From positions 10,726,001-10,790,000 of the forward strand of contig CAJFCV020000003.1 in assembly GCA_904066235.2 (NCBI GenBank): a stretch of 64,000 bases of DNA, in the 5' to 3' direction. The translations under genes were made by a program, and so were the position numbers. This DNA is from Bursaphelenchus xylophilus (Eukaryota > Nematoda > Chromadorea > Rhabditida > Aphelenchoididae). Under the pieces are notes generated by a model. The model did not search any database. It saw only the letters and a list, made by a program, of their open reading frames with translations, and was not told where the DNA came from. Positions 44,801 through 56,800 of this stretch are shown here, piece after piece. Within the stretch, counting starts at the first letter, position 1. Each line of letters starts with the position of its first letter.

Positions 44801-47800
44801 AGCAAGGAGTGACCAGAGTGCGAAATTTTCTGAAAGATTATAAGATTTTTAGAGGAAATTTTAATTTTTTACACCTGTTTTTTGGATAAAATATGACCTT
44901 GTAGGAGACTAAAGTCGTTTTCTGGCCAAAAGATTTGGTCTGGTCCAAAAATTCGATGAATTTTCCACTTGGTTTAACCCATTGTAGGGCCAAACCCAAC
45001 CGAATTACTCAGTTTCCAACACGAGAATTTCGAAAAGGCGAGAAGTCGGCGTCAATTTGTTTTCGATTAGCGCTCAGATTGGATTTGTTAGGATCATTTT
45101 TTTATGGCCCGAAATCTCCCAATAAAATGTTTTTCGCCGCATTTTTTGGTGATTTCGGGAGCAAAGTTGAAAGGGATTTTTAAGAAGTTTGTCAAATTTT
45201 GGAGAGCTGAAATATGATTTGGAAGATGTTTGAAAGGGTTTTGGGAGGTTATTCTTTTTTGTTTTGCTGGAATTTAAAAAAAAGTTTTTAGGCCAGATTG
45301 GATGAGATTTTGCAAAAACTGGACAAAATTTTGTATTTTTTGGAGATTTTTGATGTTTATTTCTCCTATTTTTTTTGCAAAATAGGTAAAAAAGTTTCTT
45401 TCGTATCCCCCAAAATCCATAAATTCCCCTAATTCGGAGCTGTCAACCCCCTCGCTAATTTATCGCGCTGACCTCCCACTTACGCAACAACCCCCAACAC
45501 TCCCCCAATATTGTCCATAAACGGACTTATTACAGTCTGCAACACTGATTACGCAATGATTCACGCGGCATTTTGCCCGAAAATTGTCGTATTCGAAGAA
45601 AGAAAAGGGGGATTCGAACACCAAACACAGGTGAATGGCCAGGCTGACAAAGATGGAATTTAAATGAGCGATGGGTTCTTTGGGTTGAATTGTTCCATCT
45701 AACGGGGTTGGGAAGAGGTTTCGAATTTGTTTTTTGCGTTTTGGGTAATAGAATAGGCACAATTGGATATTGTACTAGGCCTTGCTAGGGAATTTGGATG
45801 ATTTTTGGAAAAATTGGTTGAATTTGAGCTTGCAATGGCTATTTATGGGCTTATTAGAGACTATTCCTCATTTCGTAATGATTTATCTGCTATCACACTT
45901 CTAAAAATATAATTTACAACCGATTTTACCTCGAGAAAGCCACGGTCTTTAGCGTTCTGTGTTTTTCTGTAAACAAATCTTTGGGTTAAACACATTAATC
46001 TTGGTAGTTGAAGCCATTAGTAGCTGTCTTCATTCATTTCCGTAAAGTTTTAATGTGATTCGGGAGCGGATTGACTGGAAATTTATAGAAAATGTCTAAG
46101 CTTGTATGATTTTATGGGTAAATCTTGGAGAAGACGATTTTGTTTCCGATCTTGAGGTTTGGATTTGTGATTGACACAAAAAAATATGTGTTCGTCGGGA
46201 AGGGAACGACATCAACTTGTGGCCTTTGGCCGGTCTAATGGATATTTTGAGGAGTTTGGACCTTATTTTAGACGAAGGGTCATTCTGAGTTGTCAAAAAT
46301 TTGTCTCGCCTCAATTTGTTATAAAATAGCCCTTATGACTTGTTAAATTCCCTAATTAATCAAATTTGACTTGGAATTTGGTCGTGTCAAGCGGCCATTG
46401 TCCATTACTTTTTGATTTTGTCCTAAAATTTTGCGTAATTTTGAGCTTCTGATGACTTTTTTTTTAAATTTTTTTCCAATACTTGCCGAGTACTGTAATA
46501 TTCCGCCTCTTTTCTTCATTGTTCCTCTTTTAGAATCCCCCCAAAAAAACCAATGCGTTAGCCAAACATTGTGAAAGGAACGGCACACTAATCGAAAAAA
46601 GTTTCGGCCAAAAAAGGTTTTTTGAATGAGAAAACGAAGGAAAAACTAATAGTTATTCAACAAAAATGGTGTTTGGAACAGTGTTAAGTCTGACAACGAC
46701 GCTGTCAATGGCCTGTATATACAATCCGGCACAATGCCCGAATGGAAGTATGGATTTTTGGGAAGAATTTTGGGGTCTGGGATGTTGTAGTAGAGATCAG
46801 ATAAAAAAGTGGGAATTGTAGTTGATATTGGTATATGTATTGGGATGTTTGGGGTTTTTTAGAAAGGTTATGGGTCTATTGTCAAATTGAAATATCAAAA
46901 AGTCGGGGTTATGTTTGAATTTTGGGTCAGATTGTGGTTCCAATATTATACTTGATACCTATGAAAAAATCAAATATTTCACATGAAATTGGTTTAATGT
47001 ACTGGGAAATTCATGGGTTTTTAGAAAGATTAGGGAGTAGTTTGCATCTTCATATAACCAAAATTGGGGTGGAACTTTATTTTCTGCAGTTTCCAGCATT
47101 AATTATATTACTTTAGCTGCCAACGCGGTCCCACCTCCGCAAATCACGTACGGACCATCGAATCAGACCCTACTAACACACGATATAGCCATTCTACCAT
47201 GTCAGTTTACCCCAGCACCGCCCGGTCGTGATCCCCCAAACGTTTCGTGGTTCCATAATTCCATTCCGATCAATCGGGACGATCATCGGTTTAGTGTCTC
47301 ACCCAGTGGCACGTTAAAAATCACTGATTTGAGGTTGGTTTTAATTTTTTCTTTGGTTATTGGCGACAAGAGACGATTATTTTTAGTAATTTTCATGAGC
47401 TTGACATTCTTCGATATTACACTTGAGATTTTTGACGATTTTTATCATTTTTTCGAATTTTGATGGCAGTTGGCCGCCTTTTATTGATTATATAGACAAA
47501 TCCCGGCTTTATAACGCTATTCCCTTCCACCTTTATGGCTGCAATCGCGGGCGTTAACCGGTTTTCTGCCAGATAGCGGAATGGAACATCTGCCAGAAAT
47601 AAATCGTAAAGGAATTTTTTGATGGAAATCTTGGTGTCCAGGGTGGGATAGACGAAGATTGCGTGTTTTTATGCAATTTGGAGGAGGTTGGGGACTAGTT
47701 TTGGGAGATTTTGAGACAAAATTATATTACTTTAGGTGGATTTGATGACAAACGCTGATGCGCTTTTAGTTTGGCATGCTTTCGAAGCCTCGAAGCCTGT

Positions 47801-50800
47801 CTTACAAATCATTTTTGTTTTGATGAGAAAAAAGGAAAAAATTGGCCAGATAATTTTTCAAAAATTTGATCGAAAATCATGTTGTACAAGCCGCCGCCCC
47901 CTGATACGCCTTGATTGATGCCAATCACAAATCTCCGCTGGTGGCTTAAGAGACTCATTTCCCATCTCGTTTGGCGTTTTTTACATCCCACAAAACAAAA
48001 TAGCCGACAGATGTTTCATTCGATGCGGGCCGCAAAAACAAGGAGAAATTGAAGGGATCGTGGCTCGGTATCCGCCTGGGAAAGCAAGAAAATTTGTCTT
48101 ACAAGGGATCGGCAAATAGTTGCAACCTGCTTTCTTAACGAAACATGTATCATTTGAAAGAGCATTAAAAATGTGCACAGCGCAAAAAAAATTAGCTGCC
48201 TAAATTACCTTAGGGCATATATACGACCGCTTTTTGAAAGGGGTTATATGCGGCCAAAACGCCGGTTCCTTATATTACAGTAATCCTGGCGGTTTGAAAT
48301 CGTCTTTATTAATTTCCTGGTATCCAAAAACGTCTATTACGGTCGTTTTATGGCTTTACCAATCCTCGGTTATATGTTATTAGACATTACTACTAGATAC
48401 AGTAAATTGTAAATAAAACTAGGTTAAAGGGAAAATTGGAGCAAAAAGCTTTGGAAATACATTTATACGATCGTCGGGGTCATTCACAAACGAAAATTTC
48501 AAAATTGAAAATTTCTTATGTCCTACCCTTACCAATGGTTGGTCCACTGTGTCAGCAATAGTGTCTTTGGCCGATTTTACAATTTTATCTTCGTATTTTT
48601 TCGAAAAAAAGTATATTTATAGGCCTTAGTAAATTTAATTATCCTCCAGTAATCATAATCGGTCAGGTTACTGGCACAACACCCTTGTAATTATACGATA
48701 GTGACATACCCACTCTCACCACCATCAAATTGGTAGTCGTTTCAAAAAAAGTCGAAAACTCAGAAAAATTGCGTAGCCATGGATTCTGTCTGCGAAGTAA
48801 CAAAAATTATTAAAAAATGTCAACATACCATGGTTTTGTAGCATATACGAGACGAAATGCAAAAAATTTACAGAACCTGGTTTCGAAACCACGACTTGTT
48901 GCGCCGGAAGTGGGGTCACTACCACTCGGCCAACTCGACACAACTCTGTTGCCATTCCGAGAGCTTATAAAGCGAGGCGGAAATTAGGCTAAAATCTGTA
49001 TTTTGGCCATAACTTTGTCCAAAGTGAATTTAGGCAGCTAATTCTTTTTGCGCTGTGAACTATTTTTAATGCTCTTTCAAATGATATAGGTTTCGTTAAG
49101 AAAGCAGGTTACAACTATTTGCCGATCCCTTGTTAAACCGCCGGAAAATGAAGCTCAGAAGCCAAAAATTTATTTTTGTTATGGCTGACGAAATTTTTTG
49201 GAGATTTTTTTTTTGAAAAATCCTCGAAAAAAGTTGCGCGATGATCCGGAAATTACCCCGAAAATTGGCTTTTGTTGAATTTTACCTCCCATGTTTTGTT
49301 TGTTTATGTGGAAAAAGTCATCGGTTGTTTAGAGTTTGACCCAAAATTTGGCGAAATTTTTGAGCGAAAATTCCCGGAAAACTTTGATTTGTTGAGGTCA
49401 CATTTTGGGCGATTTTTTGCGATAGAATTTCAGGGAATGATGGAAATTGTAAACTGAGGCCAATTTGAAATGATCTGGGATTCATTTTTTATTCTTGTTA
49501 TTTTGTTTCTCCCCCCAGCGAACATTTAATTCGCCCTTTATTTGTTTGCATTTGCCTTGATCCGAGGTTTATTTACCTTGGGCTTATAAGAAAGGTTCAT
49601 AAAATGGACCAGCGCGAGATTAGTAGCTGGGAAATTTGATTTTTTTTCGCCTTGGTTTAGAGATTTGGCAGCGGATTTGAGAGGATTTGAGCTCTTCTTT
49701 AGGGATTTTTTAGAGTTAATTTGAAAGTTTTTGGACTTACAATAGTGTTTATCCCCCATTTTTCTTCAGTTTTTTCTCTATTTTTGGGCTGGCATTGAAA
49801 CCGGCTACTTTGACCTATTAGCATTTTCACAAAGTGCCTGGATATTTGTCGCGAATCGCACTGTGCACAAAGGCCTCCGATTTTTCGCACCGTGCATTGA
49901 CCTTTTTTTGGTTTTGCACTGTGCATTTGAAATATCGCTGCGACGTAAGCTTTTCTCAACTGCGCTTCCGCGAGAATGTGCACAGTGCAATCGGCTTTTC
50001 TGAGGTTTGCACGGTGCGAAAACGGGAAATTTCACAGTGCGTTGGCGACAAAGGTTCAACATGCACTGTGCGAAAGCGAAATGATGTCCAGGCACTTTGT
50101 GAAAATGCTAATAGACTTGGCTGCCGGGCTGGGCCGGCCCGGGCCGGCCCGGGCCGGTGTTCGGGCCGGGCCGGGCCAAAGCAAAATTGAAACGGGCCGG
50201 GCCGGGCCGCAACTTTCGGCCCGGGCCGGCCCGGCAAAATTGAAATTCTGAATTTCAAAGCGAAAAGTTGGGTTGCCAATAAAATTAAAACGCAATGCTA
50301 GGAATGGGGTTTATATTTTTCTCACAGTAAGCGAAGTTTTATAAAAATAAAGCAAAGAAGTACTCAAAAATAGCTAATAATAAGTAATTTTACTAGTAAA
50401 ATCTATTAAGTACTAATGTATATTAGTGTTTGTAGTAATTGTTTGAACAAACATTCAAAATAAACGTAACCGACATCCTTAAAAACACAATTAAGAAGTC
50501 GTGTGAAGCAACACTATCATCTTGAAGTTGAAAACCTTGATAAACGTGGTTCCACCTTTGCTGAATCTATAAAATTGATCTTGGGGCAATTTTTAATAGT
50601 CTGAAAACGGATCTCGGGAATTTTTTGAATAATTTTAAAAAGGCAATGCGTTGATAAGTAATTTTTTGCTTTAAAAATGTGCTGTTAGTTGTTATACAGG
50701 GTGTTTCAAGAAATTTGGCAGAAACTAATTGCGAATATCTTTGAGCTCTTGCTAGTTGTCGCAGAAATTCTTTTTGTTTCTTAAACTTGATAACGGGCGG

Positions 50801-53800
50801 TTTTGTACTGAACAAAAAAAATTTTTTTTCCGTCGGCGGAGAGGCCAGTTCTCGGCGGAGACATTTGGGGCCTTTTTTAAAAATCACACCTTATTACACG
50901 GTGGAAACTCTGTTACAATGGCCAAAATCATGTTTGCGTTAAACCTCCGTGGATTTTACGGTATGCTTTTTTTTGTTTTCGATTTTCGCTCATCCGCGGA
51001 GGCACGGCGGAGACCTCAGGTTTCGGCGGACGTCGTTTTGACTCTTTGGATCATTCAATTCAGGTTGGAAAAAAGTGTGGGGTGATTTTTTGTTGTCATC
51101 CGATGCACAGATGCAAAAATTTCGCACTTTTTTCCCCGGCGGAGGATTCGGCGGAGGCTTTATCAAAGGGTCAGAACAGTCTTAGGAGTCCGGGAAAAAA
51201 CTCAGCTACAAGAATCCATCACAACAACATCATTTTTCTTATTTTTTGGTTCGGCGGACACATCGGCGGAGGATTCGGCGGAGGCTTTATCAAAAGAGTC
51301 AAAGTTTTGTTTTGACCCTTTGATAAAGCCTCCGCCGAATCCTCCGCCGGGGGAAAAAAGTACAAAATTTTTGCCATCTGTGCATCGGATGACAACAAAA
51401 AATCGCCCCAACCTTTTTTCCAACATGGATTTGCAAAAACCGAGGGCCCAAAACAAAGTCCGCCGAAATCTGAGGTCTCCGCCGCGCCTCCGCGGATGTT
51501 GCGTAAAATCGAAAACGCAAAAAAAGCATACCGTAAAATCCACGGAGGTTTAACGTAAACATAATTTTGGCCATTGTAACAGAGTTTCCACCATACAATA
51601 AGGTGTGATTTTTAAAAAAGGCCCCAAATGTCTCCGCCGAGAACTGGCCTCTCCGCCGACAAAAAAAATTTTTTTTTGCTCAGTACAAAACCGCCCGATA
51701 TCAAGTTTTAGAATCAAAAAGAATTTCTGCGATAACTCCCAAGAGCTCAAAGATATTCGCAATTAGTTTCTGCCAAATTTCTTGAAACACCCTGTAGTAA
51801 AGAAAAATAGGTCACATCTAATAGCGAATTTAGGTTTTTTACTTCTTCTCAATTTTCGGGCCGGCCCGGGCCGGGCCGCGGGCTGGGCCGGGCCGGGCCG
51901 AAGAAAAATTGAAACGGGCCGGGCCGGGCCGACCTCTTCCGGCCCACGGGCCGGGCCGCGATTTTCGGCCCGGGCCGGCCCGAGAGCCAAGTCTACTTTG
52001 ACCTCCTCCAAAACGGATTCTTTGTCGGGAGTCTTTTGTGGAAATAAATTTTTAAGTCCGTCCTCGCCTCTTTCTTTTTTTTTGCAAAACACTTTGGTTT
52101 ATTGAGTGAAAATGGCGGTTTAGAGACGGGTTTGGCAACGGAAAAGGCACTGGGAAAGTTTGCATTCGGCTTCTGGGACTAAATGGAGAACAAATTTGGG
52201 GATCTTTTTGTGGAAAATTTGAGATTTTTATGGGGAAAAAGTTGGAAATTTGCAAGATTTTTGATTGAAACATCGAGAATTTTGCCAAGAAAAAGTAATT
52301 TTTGTAGATTTTTTGGCAAAAATTTTCGATTTGCCCTCCAAAAATCTTGATCAAACCCCTTTTGGTGCGCCTCCTTTATTTCCAGTTGCACCTGACCTTT
52401 CCCTTTTTTACCTACGCTACCATTTTCGGTATGATTTATGCGGAACAAAAATCAAATTTGCATTAAAGGCCCTAGTGTTTGCCCAGAACAATAAACTGAA
52501 TCGATCCCATAGAATCCTTTGCGCCATAAATTTTTGTTAGCACTCTTCTTGAGCCCTCAACCAGCCAAAAATTATTTACAGTAAAATTGTTTTGTTGCAA
52601 AAGTCTTGAACGTTTGAGAAAAAGTTTTTGCTAGCCCTTCGCCAGACGTTGTAAAGAGTTTTTCCCGTCTCTGGACCCTCCAAGGATGGTGTGCTGCCTC
52701 CCGGAAAATTCTCGTTCTCTGGTAATCCCTTTGTGCGGACGCCCAAATTTGGTAATCCGCCCCTCAAAATGTTGTCCATCCCGGCGCGGCACAAGGTTTG
52801 GAGCGTCTTTATTGCGCCGGAAATGTTCGACAAAACGCAATTATGTTTGGTTCCCGGCAATGTTATAGTAGGTTGCTTAATTAGACCGCGAAGTGACCAA
52901 CTGGTGTCGGCCAGGACCAGGGTTTAAATGGTTTATGCTTCGAGGATGCTGCTTTAAGAGGCTTAAATGCGATGGGTTGGGGAAAGGCTGTTGTTTTAAC
53001 TAATGAGCTTTGATTTTTTGCTGGAATTAGGATGATTTTTGATTATTTACTTTTTGTGATGACACAAAAAGTAAATTTTTGGATTGATCCTAGTAAATAT
53101 AGCAAGAATAATTCTGCATAGGCCCCATTGACTCAATAACCGCCTACGTCTCCCAGAATTCCACTTTTTGCCCTTTCAAATTGCCTGTTTTTACAAGTTT
53201 CGGCCATTTCCGGTGGTCAAAGGAAGGGATTTGCCGATTTTCACAGCTTTCTTTCTTCTGTGTTGCCGAAGGTTTTTGTGTTTGTAGATGCGGAACGACC
53301 TCTCTGAGTGACCAGATTAGCCGACGTTTTCAAGTTTAGTGGGTTGAACGACCGGAAAATTACATTTTATGACAAGAAATGGAAAATAATCTAATTTTTG
53401 AAATTTTTTTGTGAATTTTAGTCCTGTTTTTTGTTTTTGGTGAGGTTGATGTGTTCCATAATCTGAGATCGTTGGCCTTGGTCGCTCGTATCGAAAATTT
53501 CGAAAACCTTCGGCAACAAAGAAGAAGGCTGTGAAAGTCGGCAAATTCTTTCCTTTGACCACCGGAAATGACCGAAACTTGTAAAAACAAGCAGTTTGAA
53601 ATGGGAAAAAAGTGGAATTCTGGGAGATGCAGGTGGTCAGCGGGTCATTGAAGCTGTCTGAGGAAAAGTTTGTGGCTCTCTTTTTTGTGAGGGCAATGTC
53701 TTCAAAACGAAGTTTTTTCATTTGGAGAGGGAGGCACTTTGCCACATTTTTGATCCTTCCCGGATGCAAAATGGTATGTTTTTTGCCACTGGATCAGGTC

Positions 53801-56800
53801 CCCACTGTACAAAGGTTTCATTGCGTTGTACATGAAAGGCCGACCTCCTCGCACTCGCTTGACCCAGGCCCCCATTCAAAGGGTCGAGTGATGGGTGCGG
53901 CATGTCATCGCCCCCCTCTCTCCTTTCCTTTGTCACCACTCTCGGCACCTTTTTCCCAACTCCCGCAGCGCCCCCAGTTCACTGGGTTAGGGGGCGAGTG
54001 CGAAACGGAAGTGCGTTCAGAAACCCACAGCGCTCACCACAACCCGGGTTTTTGTTTAAAGTGGCATTTGGCTGCGTAAAGTGGCAGCTCTGGCTACATT
54101 TTTACGAAGAGTCGACTGAGATGGGTCTGATAGATTGGTGATGAGGGATGGGAAATTGTTTTTGACACCTTTTTGGCAGGAAATTTGCATTTTTTGGCGG
54201 AACTGCGGAGTTTTTGGGAAATTTTTGGTATTTTGAGGGGCTTTTATTGCCTTTTATGGCATTTGATGGTTATAAAATTAATCAAAAAGTATGCGACAAA
54301 GGTTTTTCCATAATTTCACCCCTCACTACCCTCGTTTTCTCCTTTGACTTTGGGCTCTGAAGCCGGGAAAAGTTTCGAATTTATGACACTGACCCTTCCT
54401 TTCTCTCCTCTCATCGCTGACCATTCGAAAGCCAGCGCTTGAGAGCAGGGATCGGATTACTTTCTCTTTTTTTCAGCTGGGAAATGGGAAAACTGACAGT
54501 TTGCGCTAATTAGTAAAACAAGTCTTGAGGAGAATCGAAGCCTCAGAAAGCCGTAAAACCCCTCCGTCTCAGGTTGGTTGAGAACCATATCTCGGGTTCG
54601 CGGAGCTGCTCTTGTCTCCGGCGAGCAGCAAGGACAAGGTAATTAAAATTGGGCCGACCTTTTAATACTCTTTTTCTTTGTGGACATTACACTAGAAAGG
54701 CGAAGATTAGGGTGGTTTCGCGAAATTAGAAGGGTTTCGTTTGGCTTTTGGCCGTTTATTAGTGTCGGCTCAGCGGATTCGAGGAAGGACAGGAAAGGAT
54801 ATTCAGTGGGTTGGAGGCAAATTTGTGTTATTTTAGGCATCAGTTCGAACCCGTTGGGAGATTTGGCATTTTTGGCTATTTTTGAGTGTGTTTCTCGGTT
54901 GTGTTGCGCATATTATGGCATCTAATATCCTGTGTTGGTCACATGATATTAGAATTTACCGAGAATTGGACCGTTCGGAACTAAAATTATATTAATTTAG
55001 TCATCAGGTGGGCTCTTTTCAAAAAAATTTTTTTTGAAATGTTACTACTCCCGAATCCGGTTATAATTCAAAATGAAACCCCCAAAACGCTTGGCTCTCT
55101 GACATTCGGTTTGAAACAAAAAATGGTCCTTCAATAAAGAGAAATTTCCATCCCGAAATTCCTGACCGCTTTTCCATCTCATTTCCTGAAGGCTTGAAAG
55201 GGTCAGTCAGCGGAACAAAGCGAGCCTTTTTGGAATAATATTTATGGCAAAGATTATTCTCGATATTTATGGATCATCCGTCACGTCCACTTTACTGGTT
55301 TTTATTCGAAAATGCCCAAGAATTATTGGAATTCAGAATAAGATTTGAGATTTTTGTCTTTTTTTTCCACAAAAAAATTACTCCCCTCTCGCTAAATGAC
55401 CACCCGATGTAAATTTGACGCCGGATTCGGCCTTCTTCCGCCCCTTCTTTCCTCGCGTCTCCAGCGGAATTAAGCTGTGCGCAAGTTTTGGGAAAACAGT
55501 AATTGGATTTGTTTTGCGAGAAAAGTTGAGGCGAGATTTTGCCTCCCAACGTCTATTAGATGCAATTTATGGGCTTTGAAGCGCTTGTACGACGAGTTAG
55601 AGGAATGTTTTTGGGTGATAAAGTAGAGTAAAGTCGATTTGAATCGAGCTTTGGTATCTGATTATATTGTACATGCTATAATTGGTAGAAAGGCAAGATA
55701 ACAAAGAAGTTTTTGTTATCTTGCGATTGCTTCTGACTGTACAAGGTCTAGGTTGCGCAATAGAGCGGGCAAACGACATGCCGCAGATGGGAAACGCGTC
55801 CGCTCGCAACTGGTATCTTTACCTTGTGTGATGTCGCTAAAGGTAAAAAGACGAGAAGTTTTGAGGGCATAGAGGATATGAGGGATTTAGATAAGATTTT
55901 TAGACGATATATAGGAGTTTGGTTTCATTGGAAAATAATTGAGACTCATTTTTAGACACATTTTATATTGTAGTAGGTATCAACTTTTAGAAAATTTTTG
56001 ATTTTTTAATACTGAGATATCAATGGTTTTTGTAGTTTATGCAAATTTTAGGGCCCATTGTTTCTTTTAGTCTAGACTGCCGCTGCTTTTGAACCTCCCA
56101 TCCAAAACAATAGTATCAAAACTCCAGTCACCGGATGAGTAATTGGAGGGAAAATTTTGATCGGACCCGAAGATAAGATGGCAAGTGAGCGCGTCACTCC
56201 ACCGAAGGTCGAGTGAGGAAAAGGGAACCGGGCTTTATGGATACCTGCGTTTCATTTTCAAAGCCGCGCCGGTGTTTACACTCGATGCCAATTCGGAGTC
56301 TTTAATGAGCCGTTTTTTCGCTGGAAAAGCATCTTGGAATGTTGAATCAGCCTTCTGAATTGATTGTAATGGGTTTCTTGAGTGTTTTGGAGGTCGATTG
56401 GGGTTGGGTTTATATTGTAGTAGGTGGAAGTTGACAAAAATAATATTTTTTTCAATTAGAATATTGGATTTTATTATGATTTTATTTATTATTTTTCTTG
56501 TGAGAAAATTATGACAAATGCCTTTGTTTTTATTCTTTGCCAAGTGCATGGCCGAATATAGAAAATAACAAGGATTTTGGTCTCTTTTCTTCCGACCTTA
56601 GAATAGGACGAAAATATAAACAACCTCCGTTTCGTCTTGCTCCCTTTACCACATTTTGTATTCTAAAATATCGGAAATGAAGTGTTCAAAAGGATTTTTT
56701 TTCGATTTTCGATACTAAAGTGGTTTTTATAAGCGAATTTTGAGGGTTTTTTTATATTGTTCTAGATAGTATAGATTTTGTTAGAGGGAAATAAAATTAG

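Larger units (their letters stand above)
34222..47116 (+). other. sax-3 intron 5 (12,895 bp)
   Basis: GTAGGT...TTACTTTAG. No host exon recognised inside. Contents include palindrome 35006-35513 with a MITE in its loop, a MITE at 37187-37410, twin hairpins at 39278-39394, the RPS18-carrying element at 43344-44621 and several copies of the GATATTATACTWG motif. The remainder, including 40.3-43.3 kb and 44.7-47.1 kb, shows no structure that I can name. Confidence 0.8.
49816..51995. mobile_element. hAT-like element with 8-bp target duplication, hosting two other MITEs
   Basis: The left end TAGACTTGGCTGCCGGGC and right end GAGAGCCAAGTCTA are flanked by CTTTGACC at 49808-49815 and 51996-52003. An 8-bp duplication and TAGA...GGC-type ends mark the hAT superfamily. 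Both subterminal regions are arrays of GGGCCGGCCC words (50124-50237 and 51857-51982). A MITE sits in the first TA (49818-50111) and a TA-flanked element sits inside (50697-51794). Without them the element is about 784 bp and has no transposase. Confidence 0.8.

Noticed and set aside
49857..50070. CRISPR-like array of GCACNGTGC repeats
   Set aside because: The repeats are 9-bp palindromes with unequal spacing inside a MITE in a eukaryotic genome; no repeat-spacer structure.
50124..50237. CpG-island-like promoter
   Set aside because: The GC content comes from simple GGGCCGG words symmetrical with the other hAT end, not from a promoter-like region.
53612..54079. 155-codon + strand frame in intron 6
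   Set aside because: It starts in an inverted-repeat element and a half MITE and runs into a Pro/His-rich stretch. No family similarity is visible and no in-phase splicing to sax-3.
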